From NCBI GenBank assembly GCA_037367405.1, contig JAZKJV010010627.1:1-64000 (forward strand): a stretch of DNA of 64,000 bases, in the 5' to 3' direction. The notes below the pieces were generated by a model that saw only the letters and a list, made by a program, of their open reading frames with translations, was not told the DNA's origin and searched no databases. Both the position numbers and the translations under genes were made by a program. Of the stretch, positions 34,901 to 46,900 are shown piece after piece. How positions within the stretch are numbered: position 1 is the first letter of the stretch; every line of letters begins with the position of its first letter. Source of the stretch: Ottelia alismoides. Its lineage: Eukaryota; Streptophyta; Magnoliopsida; Alismatales; Hydrocharitaceae.

Positions 34901-37900
34901 TGTAGCCCGAGAAAGCACTCTACTTTAGTTGATCCTGCATTTGAAGACATTGCACGATACAAAAGCCTAGTTGCCAAACTGCTTTACAGTCACTGGTAGG
35001 ATGTTCTTCTGATCTTATGCTATTTGAAGGAATCACCAGGGTGATGCCTCCTCTATGGGGCAATGATCACACTAATGTATCTGCTTATGTTGATGCAAAT
35101 TATGCTACTTCACATGAGGATTGTCGCTCCACTAGTCTACAGGATATGCTATGATGGTTGGCGGAAATCTCGTCACTTGGCGAAGCAAGAAGTAGATTGT
35201 AGTCTCCAGATCGAGTGCAGAGGCAGAATATAGGGTGATGACTCAAGCTACCTATGAGATTACATGATTACTCTCTTTCCAACAGGAACTTGGTATTGTT
35301 GCCACTACTCATGTTCCTCAGTATTGTGACAATAAGGTTAATACATACATTGCTACAAACCTGATTTTAATGAGCGGACCAAGTATACTGAGATTGACTG
35401 TCACTTTGTTCATGATGTTGTACGAAGAGGGAAGATCACTACTCCGCACGTCTCCGTCGATTTTCAGCTTGCAAATGTCTCTCGTGGATAATCTCTAAGT
35501 TGGGCATGGTCAACAGATATGCTCCATCTTCAGGGGGAGTGTTAGAGACGGCTTTGTTTTATTCGATCTAGTTGTAACCCCTCTTGGTACTTTTATGTAA
35601 TTTCTTGTTGATGAGTGTTGATGACTGCTCTAAGGTTCCGATCTATATAAGAACTCCTAGACCTCTTGGATTAAATTATCTCATGTATTCTTTCATCTTT
35701 CTCCACATAAGGGAATCGTCATAAGGATAATTTCCCCTTACATCTGGTGTTCAAACAAATTCCCTTCCAAAAAAATTTTCAAACGTAAAATTCTAGAGAA
35801 AGGGAACAGATACAAAATCACGCACTATAAGAAAAAACAATTTACCTGCATGTCTGTTGAAGGATTCCAGTCAGGATCATATATTATTACTCGATTCGCA
35901 CCAGTCAGATTGGTTCCTAGGCCACCAACTTTTGTTGTCAAGATGAAGACAAATATATCAGAAGTGTTGTTGTATTCATCTATTAAGGCCATTCTCTGTC
36001 TTACAGGAGTAAGTCCATCCATTCTCCGATATATATACCCACTGGCTGTCAAAAATTTTGCGAAAATATCCAACATCTGTTGAGTCTGTGTAAAAATGAG
36101 AACCCGGTGACCTTGTTCTTTCCAGACCCCAAGTATCTGAGCTACCACTTTCATCTTTCCACTCCGTTCAGGATTTCCATAATCTGAATGATGTCCACAG
36201 TGCTCCCTTTCCAGAAGATCAGGGTGATTACAAATCTTCCGCATAATGTCAATGCCATAAAGAGAATTTCGACTGCCATCAAAAATCTGTTCTACATCAG
36301 AACTAGCGAGAAATGCACGGTAAATGGATCTCTGGTCGGATGTTAGGCTACAGAAAAGTACTTGTTCAGTTTTTTTTGGTAGCCGAGCATTAACATCTGT
36401 TTTCATGCGGCGGAGAAGATATGGCATAACCAGGTCTCGTAAAACAACCGCACATCTGTATGCTGTTGAAACTTGCAATGGTGTAGCATTTGCATACCCA
36501 CCAACAGTGATGGGCACAGCAAATTCGGTCTCGAATACAGGCAGAACACCTAATTTTCCTGGAAAAATGAAATCAAAAAGAGACCAAAGCTCTGAAAGCT
36601 TGTTCTGTATGGGAGCACCAGTCATGATTATGCGGTGCACAGTCTGAAGCTGTTTGCATACCAAAGTAATTTCAGCATTTGGGTTTCTAATTCGATGGCC
36701 CTCATCTAGCACAGCGTAACCCCATTCTATATCCAGCAATTTGTCTGCAAGTAAACGTAGTTGTTCATAAGTGGTGAGAAGCACTCCTGACTCTGATTTC
36801 AAGACACGATCTATTAAACAATCCCACCTTTTGTTTGACTTCCCAGAAACTACTCTTCCGTTTTCATCATCTAGTGAGGCATCTTCACTATCATAGTCAC
36901 TTTCACTGGATTTTGAAGGTTGCTGTGCAATAGAAGAACGAGCAGAATCATGTAATATCTCAACGTCAAACTTAGGGTACCATTTTCGTGCTTCCCTCTG
37001 CCACTGTCGAAGAAGAGTTACAGGGCATATGACAATGCTAGGCTTATACATGCCACTAAAATGCAACGAAGCAAGAAATGATATGACCTGAACTGTTTTA
37101 CCAAGGCCCATTTCATCTCCTATAATTCCACCAGCTCTTTGACAATGCAGCTCCCACAGCCACTGTACTCCAATCCTCTGATAGTCAAAAAGATTTGAAA
37201 ATATTCCTTCTGGGATCTTCAAGCCTCCTTCCAGAACAACACAAGATCTGCCACTGTCAGAATCCTCCTCCTCAGGATATTCTGCATCAGAATCTGAGGG
37301 AACAGATCTTTCTCCTTCATATCCACCTGAACAAAAAGAAAACTGTTAAACCATATACAGTTCTTATAATGGCACAACTACTATAAAGTGTCCTTGACAC
37401 TGAGAGTACAAAGAATGCACAGACTGTTTAGGGAAAGCCTAAGAAGAGGAAATCAGTGAATAATACAGCTAAGAAGATGATTGAATCCAACAAGTTGTGA
37501 ACTTTAAGATGGAGTACATACAACATTTCAATGAATACCCATCTGTCCAACTGGAAACTGTTACCCGTATGAAAATATCCATTTTTGAATACCAAAAGAG
37601 GAGTTTTTGTCAATTAAAAAGAGTGCATTTGAAAGTATCTACCAGTCCCTTTTGACAGTTTGCCCTCTTGTGTCACCCTCTTTATCCATTTCCTATCAGG
37701 CAACGGCCTCTTCAACTTTTTTTCCTTTCGATTTTTCTTCTCTGAAACAGACTCGGGAGATGCTGGACGTTTCAAAGGTGTTTTCAGTCTCTGAAAAGAA
37801 TGTGTAGGTCCATCTAGTGTAGGGAGAGATTTTGAATCAAGGAGTATGGTTGTGGGGCGTGCTTTTGCTATATCAGACATTGATTGAGCAACTCTAGCAA

Positions 37901-40900
37901 TGCTCGAAGAAGCAATATTTTCATTGTCATCTTCTGTACTCATGTGAGGTTTAACAGCTGGCTCGGGCAGTTGAACGCGCCGTTCAAATCCCTTAAGTTT
38001 GTGAAATGGAGTCAAAAATCCCTTCCTTATCAACTCATCCCTCTCCTGAAATGTTCAAAATTGCATGTAAGTAGAGCTGAAATCGTCAAGATGCAACATC
38101 AAGAATACTACATCAAAGTCTAACAATAATTAGACATAGACAAATATAAACATGCTAACAACTGGCAGAAGATGGAAAAGTAGAAAACATATTCATTGGA
38201 ACTCACAGTTTCCGCGAATCCAGTGGCAGCAGCATCCATAACTGCATCAAAATCATCATCCTCAGCAAATGTGATACGTCTCTGTTCTGAAGCCCCAACA
38301 GAAGGGTTGGATTCTTTGGCTTTTTGTTTCTTTTTTGGTAATTCCTTGACTAAATTAGTAACTAGCTTACTATTCCCATGATTTCTAAGGGCAGCATCAT
38401 TATTTAACTTGTCTATTTCAAATTGAAGTTGCCCCTTTGTTTTCTCCAGGCTAATCAGGCGTTCAGTGGCCACAGATTTTTGAACAGAATATCCTTTAGA
38501 TGATCTTTGAACAAAATCATCCCCACTTTCCATATCACCCCCAGTGAAATCAGTATCTGAAGTATTGCCTTCACTTGCATTAGCAGTTTTCCCGTGCCCA
38601 ATGGTTGATGCGACAGCATTTATTTCCACATTTATTGCTCGCAGTTTTTTGCGCAAAAGTATCTCAATGGAAGATGAGGCATCTTTGTTATTTTCTTCAA
38701 CAGCCTCCGGTTTCTGAGAATTCTCCGCTCCATCATTATCCACCTAAGGAAAGAAACAGATATTAAACAGCTTTGAATTGTGTCCATGTGCAAGGCCCAA
38801 ATATGTTCTCGAGCTACATCCCAACTGTAAGCTTACGTTAAAGGTGAAAGGTCATAAAAATCTCAGTCAATTCAAAATTCAAACAAGGCAAGTAAACTTT
38901 TTTAAGAAAAAAGAGAGTATGCCATAAAGAAGATGACTACCCAATAAATTCTAACAAATTCACAGTATATAAAAAATTACACAGACCAAAAAGCCTTTTA
39001 AGATTTTGGCATGTTTAATTACATTTTCCATATACATTCTTTCACACCTTGAAGATACAACCATTCAGAGCAATCCAAACGGACCATATGATAGCAACCA
39101 CCCAAACTTTGGTAGGGCAACTCCCGTGAACAAGAGCGTCCAGGGTCTCCCAGACAAGCTTTAGATATCGATATCGACAGCATATCGGCATAGTGTCGAT
39201 ACGATATTTCGACGATATATCACCGAAATATCTTTCACACTCTTGCAGGGGTTGCATTAGGTAGTCGACGGCCAACGTAAAAAATAGTCGAATCTTTCAA
39301 CATGGATTTGAGCAAGAATCCATGTAGCCAACCCTACTTATAGTGGGAGAAGGCTTAGCACATTTATATCACCGAAATATCACCCATTTTGGCGCATATT
39401 TGTGAAAGCATGACCAAGGATATCGCCATTTCACCGACAATAATGCCACAATGTCGATATTGATATATCGGTGATATATCGTGATATCTCAATCTCTGCT
39501 CCCAGAATTCGATCCAGTCCACTGTCAAAACACTCTCCACATGCCTCGTAGTCCACACCTCCTTAGCAATAGGGCATCCAAAGAATAAATACTCAACGCT
39601 CTCCTCTTACGTGTAGCGCTTATAGTCACAGGTGTCACCAAACTTGGGAAAGAACATTGATCTTCTCTCACCAGGCATAAGATGGTCCCTCCTTAGTAGC
39701 TAGATAAAAAGTCATGCCCGCAACAATACCTTCCAGCTCCATACATCGGTGAACTGACTCGAAACAACCACTGGATCCAAAACCTCCAATCGATTGAAGG
39801 ACATATATGCCTTCCGCACAGTGAACCGTCCAACAGACCAAGACCAATGATCCACAGAGTTGCTCATCCCCCCATTATCTGGCAGCGCTTCAAACAACAA
39901 CAAAAACTTCAAGAAACGTTGATCCGACAACTCAGTACAAAAAGGAGAGCCACGCGTTGTGTCTTAAGGACAATCTCACATGACATCATCTCCTCCTTGA
40001 CCATCCCAAAAGGATAGAAGCGGACTTGGCATGGTTAATCTTCAGGCCCGAGACTAACCCAAACAACTCAAGAACGATGGCAATCCCCTCCGCGTCCTCA
40101 ACCTCTCCCACCATAAAGAAAATTGTATCGTCTACGTAATGAAGAATGGAAACGAAAATCTCACACATGCAGAATCCTGCCAAGAAACTACCCTTTCCGA
40201 CCTTCGACGGCATCCTAGTCAAAGCATCTGCAACCACTACGAATAATAACAGCACCAACGGGCATTCCTGCCTAACTCTGCACAATATGGCTGAAAGAAG
40301 CCGCCCTCATGCTTGTCATTCACCAACACAACATAAGAAGCCGTCATCACACATCTCTTCATCCAATAGAAGCGCTAATCAACATAGTCACACGCCTTCG
40401 AAAAGTCCACCTTCCAAAAGAGCCCCTTGGTCTTGTTCCGCCGACCTTTCTACAATCCAGATGTCGTCACAACCCCATTCATCATGTGCCAACCCGAGAT
40501 GAAAGACATCTGAGCCGGATCAACAATAGAGCCAAGCACCTCGTGAAGTCTGTTGCCCAGAACCTTCGCCATGATCAAATATACAGCATTAAACAATGAT
40601 GTAGGGCACAAGCCCTCTACGCATCTCACTGCATCCTTCTTCGATATAAGGAAAAGAAAAGAACGGTTGAGCCTCTCAAAGCCACCATTCGTCTGGTGCA
40701 GCTCCTCCACCACCCCAACATCTCCCATCCAACCAGCTCTTAGAACTCCCAAAAGAAGTGATTCAACGTGAAATAAAAAAAAAGGCTTTGTTTTTTCGTT
40801 AAATTAAATTGGGGTCAAGTAATTATGTTTAGTCCGATGCAGTTTTATTTTAAATAAAGAGATCGCATGTGATCTCGATTTAATTAATTAGTTGGTTATA

Positions 40901-43900
40901 TTAGATAGTCAATCGGTTAGAGTCAATTAGGATAAGTTAGGTTTGAATTTGATTTTTTTCTATTTTTGTAATCGCGCCCCTCTTATATAAAGGAGATAGT
41001 GGTCCTTTGTTTAATTCAAGTCTAGAGTTTATTACTTTGAGATTTATCCCATCGCTCTCCTTTTCCCTTCTCCCTTGACGCGATCTCCGCGCTTCTTCCC
41101 CAAATCTCGTGCAACCTACGTGTTCTCTCTTCTTCCTCTCTCCAACTTCTTCTACACCAAATATTTCCACCCTGAAATTATTTTTTTCACTGTTGCAAAT
41201 TTCTCATATACATCAATTGGTAGAGCATGGCCTACAGATCCCATGATCTGACGATCTGCGCACACGTTTACGATACAAAAGGTACCAACATCGTCTCCAG
41301 TCAATCATCAAGGTACAACAGTGGTTGGATTCATGGTTCAATATCGATAATTTTATGGTAGAAGTAGAAGAAACCCTTATTGCACAAGAAAAGACATGCA
41401 TCGATGGAATATTACTCACTCTAGAAGAAATTGCATAACAAAAAACAGAAACGCAGCAAGATTACAAGGAAGAAAAAGAAGAAGTAGTTGTCAGGAGGTT
41501 TCCGAACCCCCATCGCCATCTCCAGTTAATGTCGTCAATAATGCCCTCGTCCAAGGCGAGTTTGAAGGTCATATAGGAAAAGAAAAAGAAGAAAAAGGCC
41601 CGAGTGAATTTGTTATCCATGCCATTTTTTATCAGCCACCGCCTTCAGAATCAGCTATTTCACCACCTTGGTCGCCCCCGCACCACCCATGAAAAAAAGT
41701 GAGAAATGACATAACAGGAGAGCCATTTCCCTTCGGCGGGCCCTAGTGTCAGTCCACCATTGCCTCCTCATATAAAAAACCACAATTCCCCGCCATTCTT
41801 GTAACCGTCACCTGTAATCCGCGCAGGTGTGTCCGCACCCCCGTCAGTGGACGAGAAAGAAAGGATTCCTCTGCCCCTGCCAGGTACTCCACATGCCTTC
41901 CTCGCAACCTCCTCTACCCTCCATCTCCACACCAGCACCACCGCCAACCTCCACGCAACCCCCTTCCGCCACCAAAACCACCCCATCTGCTCCCCTACAG
42001 ACCCTCTCTGTCGCCCCAACACCCAACCCAGCCCCATCGCCGTCGTCCGCCCCCCCCCCCTCTACACTTCCCCCACTCTATTCAACGGCGCCCCCTCCAC
42101 CTCTCCCTTGCAACATCGACACCTTCCCATGCACTGACACCGTCGCCATCTACTCCCTTACCCCCCACCCCCACATCTCTTTCCCCTCCTTTCCCAACCT
42201 CTGTTGCTCCGCCTAGTGCCACCATAGTCTCCCACCAATGCCTCCCCTCACATGCACTGCTGCCACTCTTCTCCAACCCCGCCGCCACCCCACTCACAAT
42301 GAGTCATCGCCACCACCCACGTCCGATCCCTCGAGGTCGCCACCGTCTCCTCTCAATCAATTGCCTCTACCATTGCTTCTAGAACCCTAGCATTAGAGTT
42401 CGACGCCGCCGAAAATGATGGAAGGGAGGAGCCCCACGGGCTCCTGATTTATCTCCCGCGAAGAGTTGATCCCTTAGGGCATGTTTGGTTGCTGGGTTGG
42501 ACTGGGTTGGGTTGGGTTGGGGTACCCCTGTGAATAGTAAATTGTACCCCTGTGAATAGTAAACTGTGAGGAGGATTGAGAGGGTTGGAATGAGGGGTAC
42601 ACCGTTGTACCCCAACCCAACCTAGTCCAACCCAGCAACCAAACAGGCCCTTAAAATTAGGTATTTGGAGGGGTTTCGGAAAAATTACAGAGACATCCCT
42701 CCACCTAAAACCTAAAGGTTAAAGATAATGAGAACTTAAGAGGAATTTCTTTAGTTGAAGGGGTAGAAACTTTGCACCTCCACCCCTCCGAGCAAGAATA
42801 TTTAAAGAGTGCTAAGAAAGAGAAATTGGGGTTGATACCTTCTCCAGTTAGGATTAGGAATGTGGGGTTCACCTATTTAAAGGCCCTATGGTCTAGCTCA
42901 TTACCCACATCTCCTCCCCTCATAAATTTGTGTCATTCATTTGTTACGGTTCTCCAAAGGCCGTGATGCTCGATATGAAGATGTCCCATTAATTTTTCAA
43001 GCACCACATTGAGGGGGCGAAATACGCGTGGGAGCCGGTATTTGCACCACATATGTTCTTCCAGCATGAAATTAACGACTCCAACCACCACACCAAGTAC
43101 ACATGGATTTCGTCGTTTCTCTACATCAGTTCTTCCAAAATGTGATCGAGAACGCTGAATTAAAATCGTCAAGCTTCAAGCCGGAAGATCAAGCAATTCG
43201 TCGGGAGACAAAATTTTCAAGCGGAGGAGAATTGATGCAGCGTGAAATAAAAAATGGGGTTTTATTTTTTCCGTTAAATTAAATTTGGGTCAAGTAATTA
43301 TGTTTAGTCCTATGCAATTTTATTTTAAATAAATAGATCACATGTGATCTCGATTTAATTAATTAGTTTGTTATATTAGGTAGTCAGACGGTTAGAGTCA
43401 ATTAGGATAAGTTAGGTTTGAATTTGATTTTTGTTTTTATTTTTGTAATCTCGCCCCTCATATATAAAGGGGATAGTGGTCCTTTGTTTAATTCAAGTCC
43501 AGAGTTAATTATTTTGAGATTAATCCCATCTCTCTTCTTTCCCTTCTGTCTTGATGCGAACTCCACATTTCTTCCCCAAATCTCCACTCTTCTTCCTCCC
43601 TCCAACTTCTTTTACACCAAATATTTCCATCCTAAAATTATTTTTTCACTGTTGCAAATTTCTCATCTGCATCAAGAAGACTACCGAGAATCCATCCGGT
43701 AACGAGGATCCATCAACAACCGCCCCCTTAAACTCTGACAGCAAGAACAATCTCACCAATTCCTCGGACTGCGAGTCAGACAAATGCAGGAGATCTCTAC
43801 CCAGACAGCTAATACCACTGCTTAGCACACGCCTAATGATCTGAAGATAGTGTCTTCTCACGGTATCACCAATGGTCCGATCCCCAACAAGCTCCACTCC

Positions 43901-46900
43901 ATCCACCTCAACCGAGTGGATCTGGTTCTACCTTCTACGGATGTTCGACACTGCAAGGAAAAAATCTAGTATTTGCATCCCCCTCCTCTACGCCTCGTAA
44001 CCACCTCCTCCTGCAGCTCGTTGGAATCCTCAGTCAGATCACACCACATCAACTTGTGCAGCGCCTCTCCTCGCCCAGAGCTTCTCAACTAATATCCTCG
44101 ATGCAACACTTACAATCTCAAATTCCCGTCAGCATCTGGCAACCTTCTCTCGAAACCCTCCTCCTATAAGACATACACAAAATGAAAAATGTCACCCGAG
44201 CATTGACCATCTCTTGAGTTCCAGCAAATGTGTATGGTCTGAATGTGACCTTGGAAGGACTAGAACATGCCCCAACGAAAAGCACTCTAACATGCCTACA
44301 AAAACTAGAATACAACCGAAGCATGATCAAAAAGAGGAGTTCCTCCTAATATACTTCAGGTTCATCGCATCCAATACCTTCATCTCCATCTCACCCACAA
44401 ACTCAACAAACGAAAGAGATACAGGTTCCAAACCACCCCCCTCACGTGGCCGATCGACAGCAAGTAGAGTGATATTGAAATCGCCACCAACAAGCTACAC
44501 AAGATTCGGAAATCACGCACACACCAGCCGAAGCCCGTCCCAGGTAACCGATAACAAGATGCCCAATGGGGCCATAAACCATCGATAGAAAGATCAGAAA
44601 ACCATCTTAGATCCTTTGCATTAGCACATACATGACCAGGGTATCACACACCGAATCCACTAGCTCATGGAACTCCTTATCCCATGCAATAAGAAAACCC
44701 CTCGAAGCACCATTAGATGGCACCATTCTGTAATTTGTAAAGTGGGATCTAGCCAAATCACACCAGCTACAACGAGTACATGTCTCCATCTTCGTCTCCT
44801 GCAAACAGGCAACATCTACCTTCCAACCCTCTAGAAGTACACCCATCGTTCTCATGTTGTCTGCTTGGCAAAGGCCCCAGACATTCCAAGAGATAATTTT
44901 CATTTAGCAACAGTGGGGGACGCCCCCCACCAATAACACCTCCACACCATACTATCTTTCCCCACTTCTTAAGCTTCCCTACAAAAACAATAGACATCAC
45001 TGGGTTGCAATCCTCAACGTAGTTATCAGCAATCTCCACCAGTGGTGCACCCAAACGTGGTCAATTGGCCAATGATTTTCACTTGCGACGGCGAACAAAC
45101 ACCTTACAGCAGTCTATCTTACAAATGGCAAGGGCAAGTTGCATCGGACCTCAATGTTAAAAGGCTCGCTTCTTTCACACCTTGAAACAAGCATTCATTT
45201 TTCCAGGAGCCCCAACAGGAAAACCCATAATCTCCATCAACCATCTCGATACACCTCACGTGGCAAGCTAGTTACTAGGTCCATTCCGAGTTGCATCTCT
45301 CGCCAGTTCCACATAAAAAAACAAGGTCCACAGGTGTCGAGCGCCCGAGGCTATATGCACCAAACAAAGGGCCAAAAACGAAATCTGACGACACGTGCAT
45401 CGACTCAAAGGAGCTCTCCTTCACGTGTCCTTGCATAGGGAGCTCAGAAAAGAGATGCAGACCACCAGCAGATGGCAGTGGTAAGCATTTGTCCAATAGC
45501 AAACGAAAGGATGTATGACCCACCACATGCATAGCTTCAAACACGACCCGCAGTGCACACCTCTACCACAATCACGGCATTGATGCCCTCTCCTGGTCGG
45601 AGCCCAGTCGAAACAATCTCAATCACCTTAGTTTAACCAGCCAAAGCACTTTGAAAACAGTCAAGTCATCGCGAAGTGAATGGCATATCAGAAAAACGGA
45701 AGTCATGTTGGCTAGAGAGGTAATGGCCCATCCATGAAACGAGGACTTCTCTACAAACTCCAGAAATCTCAGCATCAGTTGGCAACAAAATCCTCACCTG
45801 CAAGTCGGAGAGACCACGCACACAAGTCGACAAAGGCTCCATGGAGATAACAATCACCTAAAATAGTCCAAGAGAAAGGACCCAAGGTACCTTCCAATCT
45901 TCTCCATCAAGTGACCACAAGCTACTGAACCGATCAAATACATGGAATGCTAACACACCGACACATCAACAGTCTCTTACGACTATTGATGGAAATCTTC
46001 TGCAAAGCACGAATTTCGAGGAGTCTTCGGAGTGCCATCCAAAGAAATTGGATGTTGGATCATAGTCCCCTCAGTCCTTAAAGCGAGGATCACTTGAGGT
46101 CGCAACACCCCAGAAAGCTTGCAATGATGACACCAGTATCCCCAAACAACACATCTGAAGCAACAAAAGTTGGTAACCAAAAGTGCCGGGAATCCTCGTC
46201 GAGAGCTACGACGACACACCACCTTCCATCCATCTTCATCAATAGCAAAACAACCTCCTAACCTCTCATCATCTGGCGTAGAAGCAACGGCATGCCCCGA
46301 AGAGCCATCAAGGTGTGCAGGAACCACATTCCCAAAATCCTTAGAAGGCGGAAAGCTCTCAGAAGCAGCATGAGACAGCCCAACCATAACATAAGGTCCG
46401 CGTTGAGCCTCAGAAGGCTCTAATAGCCCCGGCAAAATCGAGCGAATCTCCAGCAAGTCCCAAAGGCCCATGCAGAGCGCTAAAGGGCGAAGGCAGAGTT
46501 GCAGCGTGCATGTGTTAAACCCAAGATTCGGAAACACCTCCAGGTTGAGGCCCTGGGGGTCCAGGCGCGGCCTTCCCCTGCAAAGGTCCAACACATCCCT
46601 ACCCAACGGAGCCCTAGACCATACAATAGAGGCGCAGCGTCATGCAGGAGAAGCCCCACGACCTCGAGCACCATCTCCCAGCCTCTCTCTAACTCCTTCA
46701 CTCCTCTGACGACGCTCAATGTAACCCTAGTGCATCGCCCACTAGTCTCTCGAGCAGTGGCCCTCTTCTCCGTCACATTAATTTCGTAGAGTTGATGGTT
46801 CATGTGGAGGGAACTACATTAATCAGGCTTGGAGGTACTGTCTTTTTATAGAAAATAAGTAGTATAAGTTAAATATAGTCCCGACTATGAGTCCCCGTCA

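Larger units (their letters stand above)
30640..35707 (+). mobile_element. Ty1/copia retrotransposon C, related to copia A, decayed
   Basis: Gag (about 30650-31569), integrase (about 32600-33190), RT (about 34430-34800), RNase H (about 34900-35500) and a 3' LTR preceded by a polypurine tract follow the order of copia A, with similar wording throughout (for example the two RT parts DEVYMMQ and EDVYMMQ). No 5' LTR was found. It is interrupted by a hAT MITE (31570-31975), a SINE (33291-33481) and an L1 tail (34126-34428), each with its own TSD. Stops are frequent. It lies in CSB intron 4, antisense to the gene. Confidence 0.75.
40759..43674 (+). mobile_element. Complete non-autonomous LTR retrotransposon with 5-bp TSD
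   Basis: Direct LTRs at 40759-41215 and 43233-43674 begin TGATTCA or TGATGCAG and end ATACATCA or CTGCATCA. The 5-bp TSD AGAAG flanks the whole element (40754-40758 and 43675-43679). A TTGGTAGAGCATGG sequence follows the first LTR, a shortened tRNA-Met-like PBS, and GCGGAGGAGAAT precedes the second. The 2.0-kb interior has no pol. It has a short gag-like or charged frame (about 41220-41690), a C-rich Pro/Thr-codon block (about 41830-42420) and a Tourist-like MITE. It splits the minus-strand L1. Confidence 0.9.
38900..46830 (-). mobile_element. L1-clade LINE, minus strand, nearly full length, multiply interrupted
   Basis: From the right: ORF1 (about 46606-45983), AP endonuclease start ([18 protein letters not shown] near 44903, with CLQETKME), RT ([66 protein letters not shown] near 40140), zf-RVT and the end ([18 protein letters not shown] near 39060). 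It is broken by a complete LTR element (40759-43674), and by a TATCG-rich element that carries a SINE (39162-39492). Frameshifts are many. It lies in CSB intron 1 in the same orientation as that gene. Exact ends and TSD were not found. Confidence 0.75.

Noticed and set aside
35825..37222. A separate helicase gene ending shortly after 35846
   Set aside because: The frame past 35846 is intronic (GTAAAT donor), and the next motif is found exactly in phase at 11441.
41827..42216. Proline-rich 129-codon protein
   Set aside because: The frame is low-complexity C-rich sequence inside a non-autonomous LTR element, with equally open frames on the other strand.
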